A stretch of 64,000 bases of DNA, from positions 35,561,484 to 35,625,483 of the forward strand of contig OV121095.1 of the NCBI GenBank assembly GCA_921293015.1, in the 5' to 3' direction. How positions within the stretch are numbered: the first letter of the stretch is position 1; every line of letters starts with the position of its first letter. Made by a program: the position numbers and the translations under genes. Of this stretch, positions 59,001 to 62,000 are shown piece by piece. The notes beneath the pieces are model-generated. The model searched no databases and was not told the origin of the DNA. It saw only the letters and a list, made by a program, of their open reading frames with translations. This stretch comes from Phorcus lineatus. Its lineage: Eukaryota > Mollusca > Gastropoda > Trochida > Trochidae.

Positions 59001-62000
59001 TCAGAAACGTTGCTATGTATCATTGTTTATATGTTGTTTGTTCAACCAACATGGTAGCTAGAAGCAATTTAATGAGATTTTTGCATGAAACTTTAAAATG
59101 TTCTGTTATTGATACACTTTATGTGAACAAATTGGTTTTCACCCGCACATTTATAAACAAATGTCTGCTGTATTTCGATTATCTGATTATGGTCGAATTA
59201 TTCTAACCAAGTGACTTCTGGATTTGTAAACAAGTACGCTGATTTGTTTAAATTCTTAAACTGTCAAGGCGGACAATTTTGACAACCGAGAGAGAATTAT
59301 TTTTAACATTCAAACAAACATTAGCAGTCTATTTTGGCGATGCCGAGTCAAGATGGATAGAACCATTGATAAGAATGAACGATTCCAAGAATTTGGAATC
59401 CCAAATTGATTTTGCCCGGCTTTAAAATAATTTACGTTGTTAAAAGAAACTTCAGTTTCAAATTACGTTTACTAATACCCTATGACTTAAACATATAGTA
59501 ATATTAATTTACGGAAATGATTTATTGTGATCAAAATGAGTTAACAAAACGACTACGGACTTATGATCAAAATGGTTTGTCAACAAGTCTGTGTACTTGA
59601 CCTGATGTCAATGTACCAGATTGTCAATTAGGACCATTTCTACAGTCAGAGTAGCATTCATTAACCGTTTCTTGACAGACATCTGAACTCTAAAGGCAAT
59701 CCTACAAATGAGCTCATGAACTGACCCTGAAGGCGTTTATGACCGGTCTTCGAGTTGCACCAGGCGTCAGGGAAATTGCTAATTTCCATATGGTTAGGAC
59801 ACATATTGATTTATTCTGACACCGTTTAGACATATGTGTCTTCCATTGACCTATTGTTTGTATTATATTTCCATTTAAAAGTAATTTTTATAACCAATGC
59901 TTTATCATTTTTTGGTATATTTCTCAGATTGTTAGTTGTCTAGGTGAAATGATAGCGTCGAATGTGAAAGACTATGTCTATACTAACGGCACATAATCAT
60001 TTCAATAGTGAAACTATTAAATCAAGCAAAAATTTTATGATCGACCCTGATTTACGTTTTTCACCGAAATTCTTTCAGTTCAAGGAGAAATAAAAAAGTT
60101 CTAAATAGTATTATAGAAAATATTAAATAATCTTTCCGTTTACTTCAAACTTGAAATGCTCATCCATCTAATACACCCATTACCCATCCTGAGTGACATA
60201 ATGATTTCACGCGTATGTAAAGCTATGACAGAATAGATACCTTTGCGTTGCATAACGATTTCATATCGTTTCTAGGTAAGACAGAATATATATACGTTTT
60301 GTTAGATGAGGATCTCGAAAGTATTTAAAGGTAAAGAAGAATGATTATCCTGTTGAGAAGCAAAATGATGTAACATGCGTTCAAGGGTATGACAGTAAAT
60401 AGATACATTTACGTTATGTTATAATTTCAGAGCTTTTCAGGATGAAAAAAGATACCTTTGCTACATTACTGATGCACATGAACATCAAGGAAATTAGATA
60501 CCTTAGCTTGAGCAACAGAGTTCTTCAGAGACAGATTTTCGGAATCCTCTGCCGCCTTTTCCTTCAGCTTAGAGTACTTCTTGTTGAGCTTGTACCTGTT
60601 CGCCACACACACCTCGAAGGCAACAACTGAAATTTGAGGGAATATTCTCAGAAATTGCAAATTGCGATCCGAGATAGCTATCAGTTCTTGGTTGATGACA
60701 AAATATTCCTAAAAATAGTTATCTCGATATGAGCAGGAACTGGAAGTGTAAGTTACCCTTCACCGTGTCGTTAATCTGATTAGTAACAAACTATTTACTG
60801 TGAGGTGAATTTTTATTAGCAATGAAACCCTGTCCTTTTCACAATTTATTTACTCCTTTAAAGTGAGTTCTCAAGTTGCAAATTAAATCCCCAGAGTGAA
60901 AAATCCAAAAATGAGATAATGAGAAAATGGAAACAATTACAAAATGCTTTTTATTGACTATTCAACATTTGTACCTTTCCATGAGAGACTACTTTATGTT
61001 AATTATTTGAATGTCGTTTTACCTACTTATATATACATGAATAAACATATTTACAGTTACTATAGTGATTCCTTTTTCAACTTTTTTTTATCACATTACA
61101 TCTGATTGGACAGATACAGCATCCCATTAAGATTATTTATTTGAATTACCATTAGGAAAGTACGTGTCAAAACCATAATATATCAGTATATTGTACACGA
61201 TGATTTTATATCATTATAAGTCACATATAATGAATTGATGAAAATATAAGCTCTGATTCAAATCATTCAGATTTCATACAGAGGTGATAAGGTTATTAGG
61301 ATGTGATAATGTGTATAGCATTTTCTTTTTCAATGTATTTGGTAAATTTAGATCCTTTTTTCAGTAGCCAATTTTTCTATGTCTAGTATAAAAGCGGAGT
61401 TAATGCATGTGTCTGTTTGCATCAATTTCATTGAAATCAGCCCGAAACTAATCGCTCGAACCTCACGGCGTTTCTTGATCTGACCACGGCTCCATAAGAG
61501 CCGCGTCAGACGGCCTTGACCGCCAGACTGTGCCAGCCAATAAGAATCGAGGCTGGAAAGACTTAGGCAACTGTTGAATTGACATTCAAAACATCACATC
61601 TAACCTTTTGTATCTCGTGACAATATAAGCGTTTGATTTGAAAGACGTTTTTAAAAAAATTAAAAGTTCTAGTGAAGAAATTTATCAAAAAAACAAACTA
61701 CGACACAATATTGAATAGGTCTACAAAGTTTTTATCAAAATTAGGTCGACAAAAATTTAAGTATTTTTGTGAATGGGGGCAGGTAAATAAATCAGAAACT
61801 GTAGAAACAGAAACATTTGCAATTGTATTTGATAAGTGATATACTGTTATATAATTAGAACTCGGAAGTGTGCAATGGCTGACCATTCACCAGACCCCCG
61901 ACCCTCTACCCCCGGGGGTTATCGACAACCAGGGTGCCCCCTCTCGCTTCCGAAGTTCGCTTTCACTCTAATTTCCTGGATCCGCCACTGGTGTGTATCT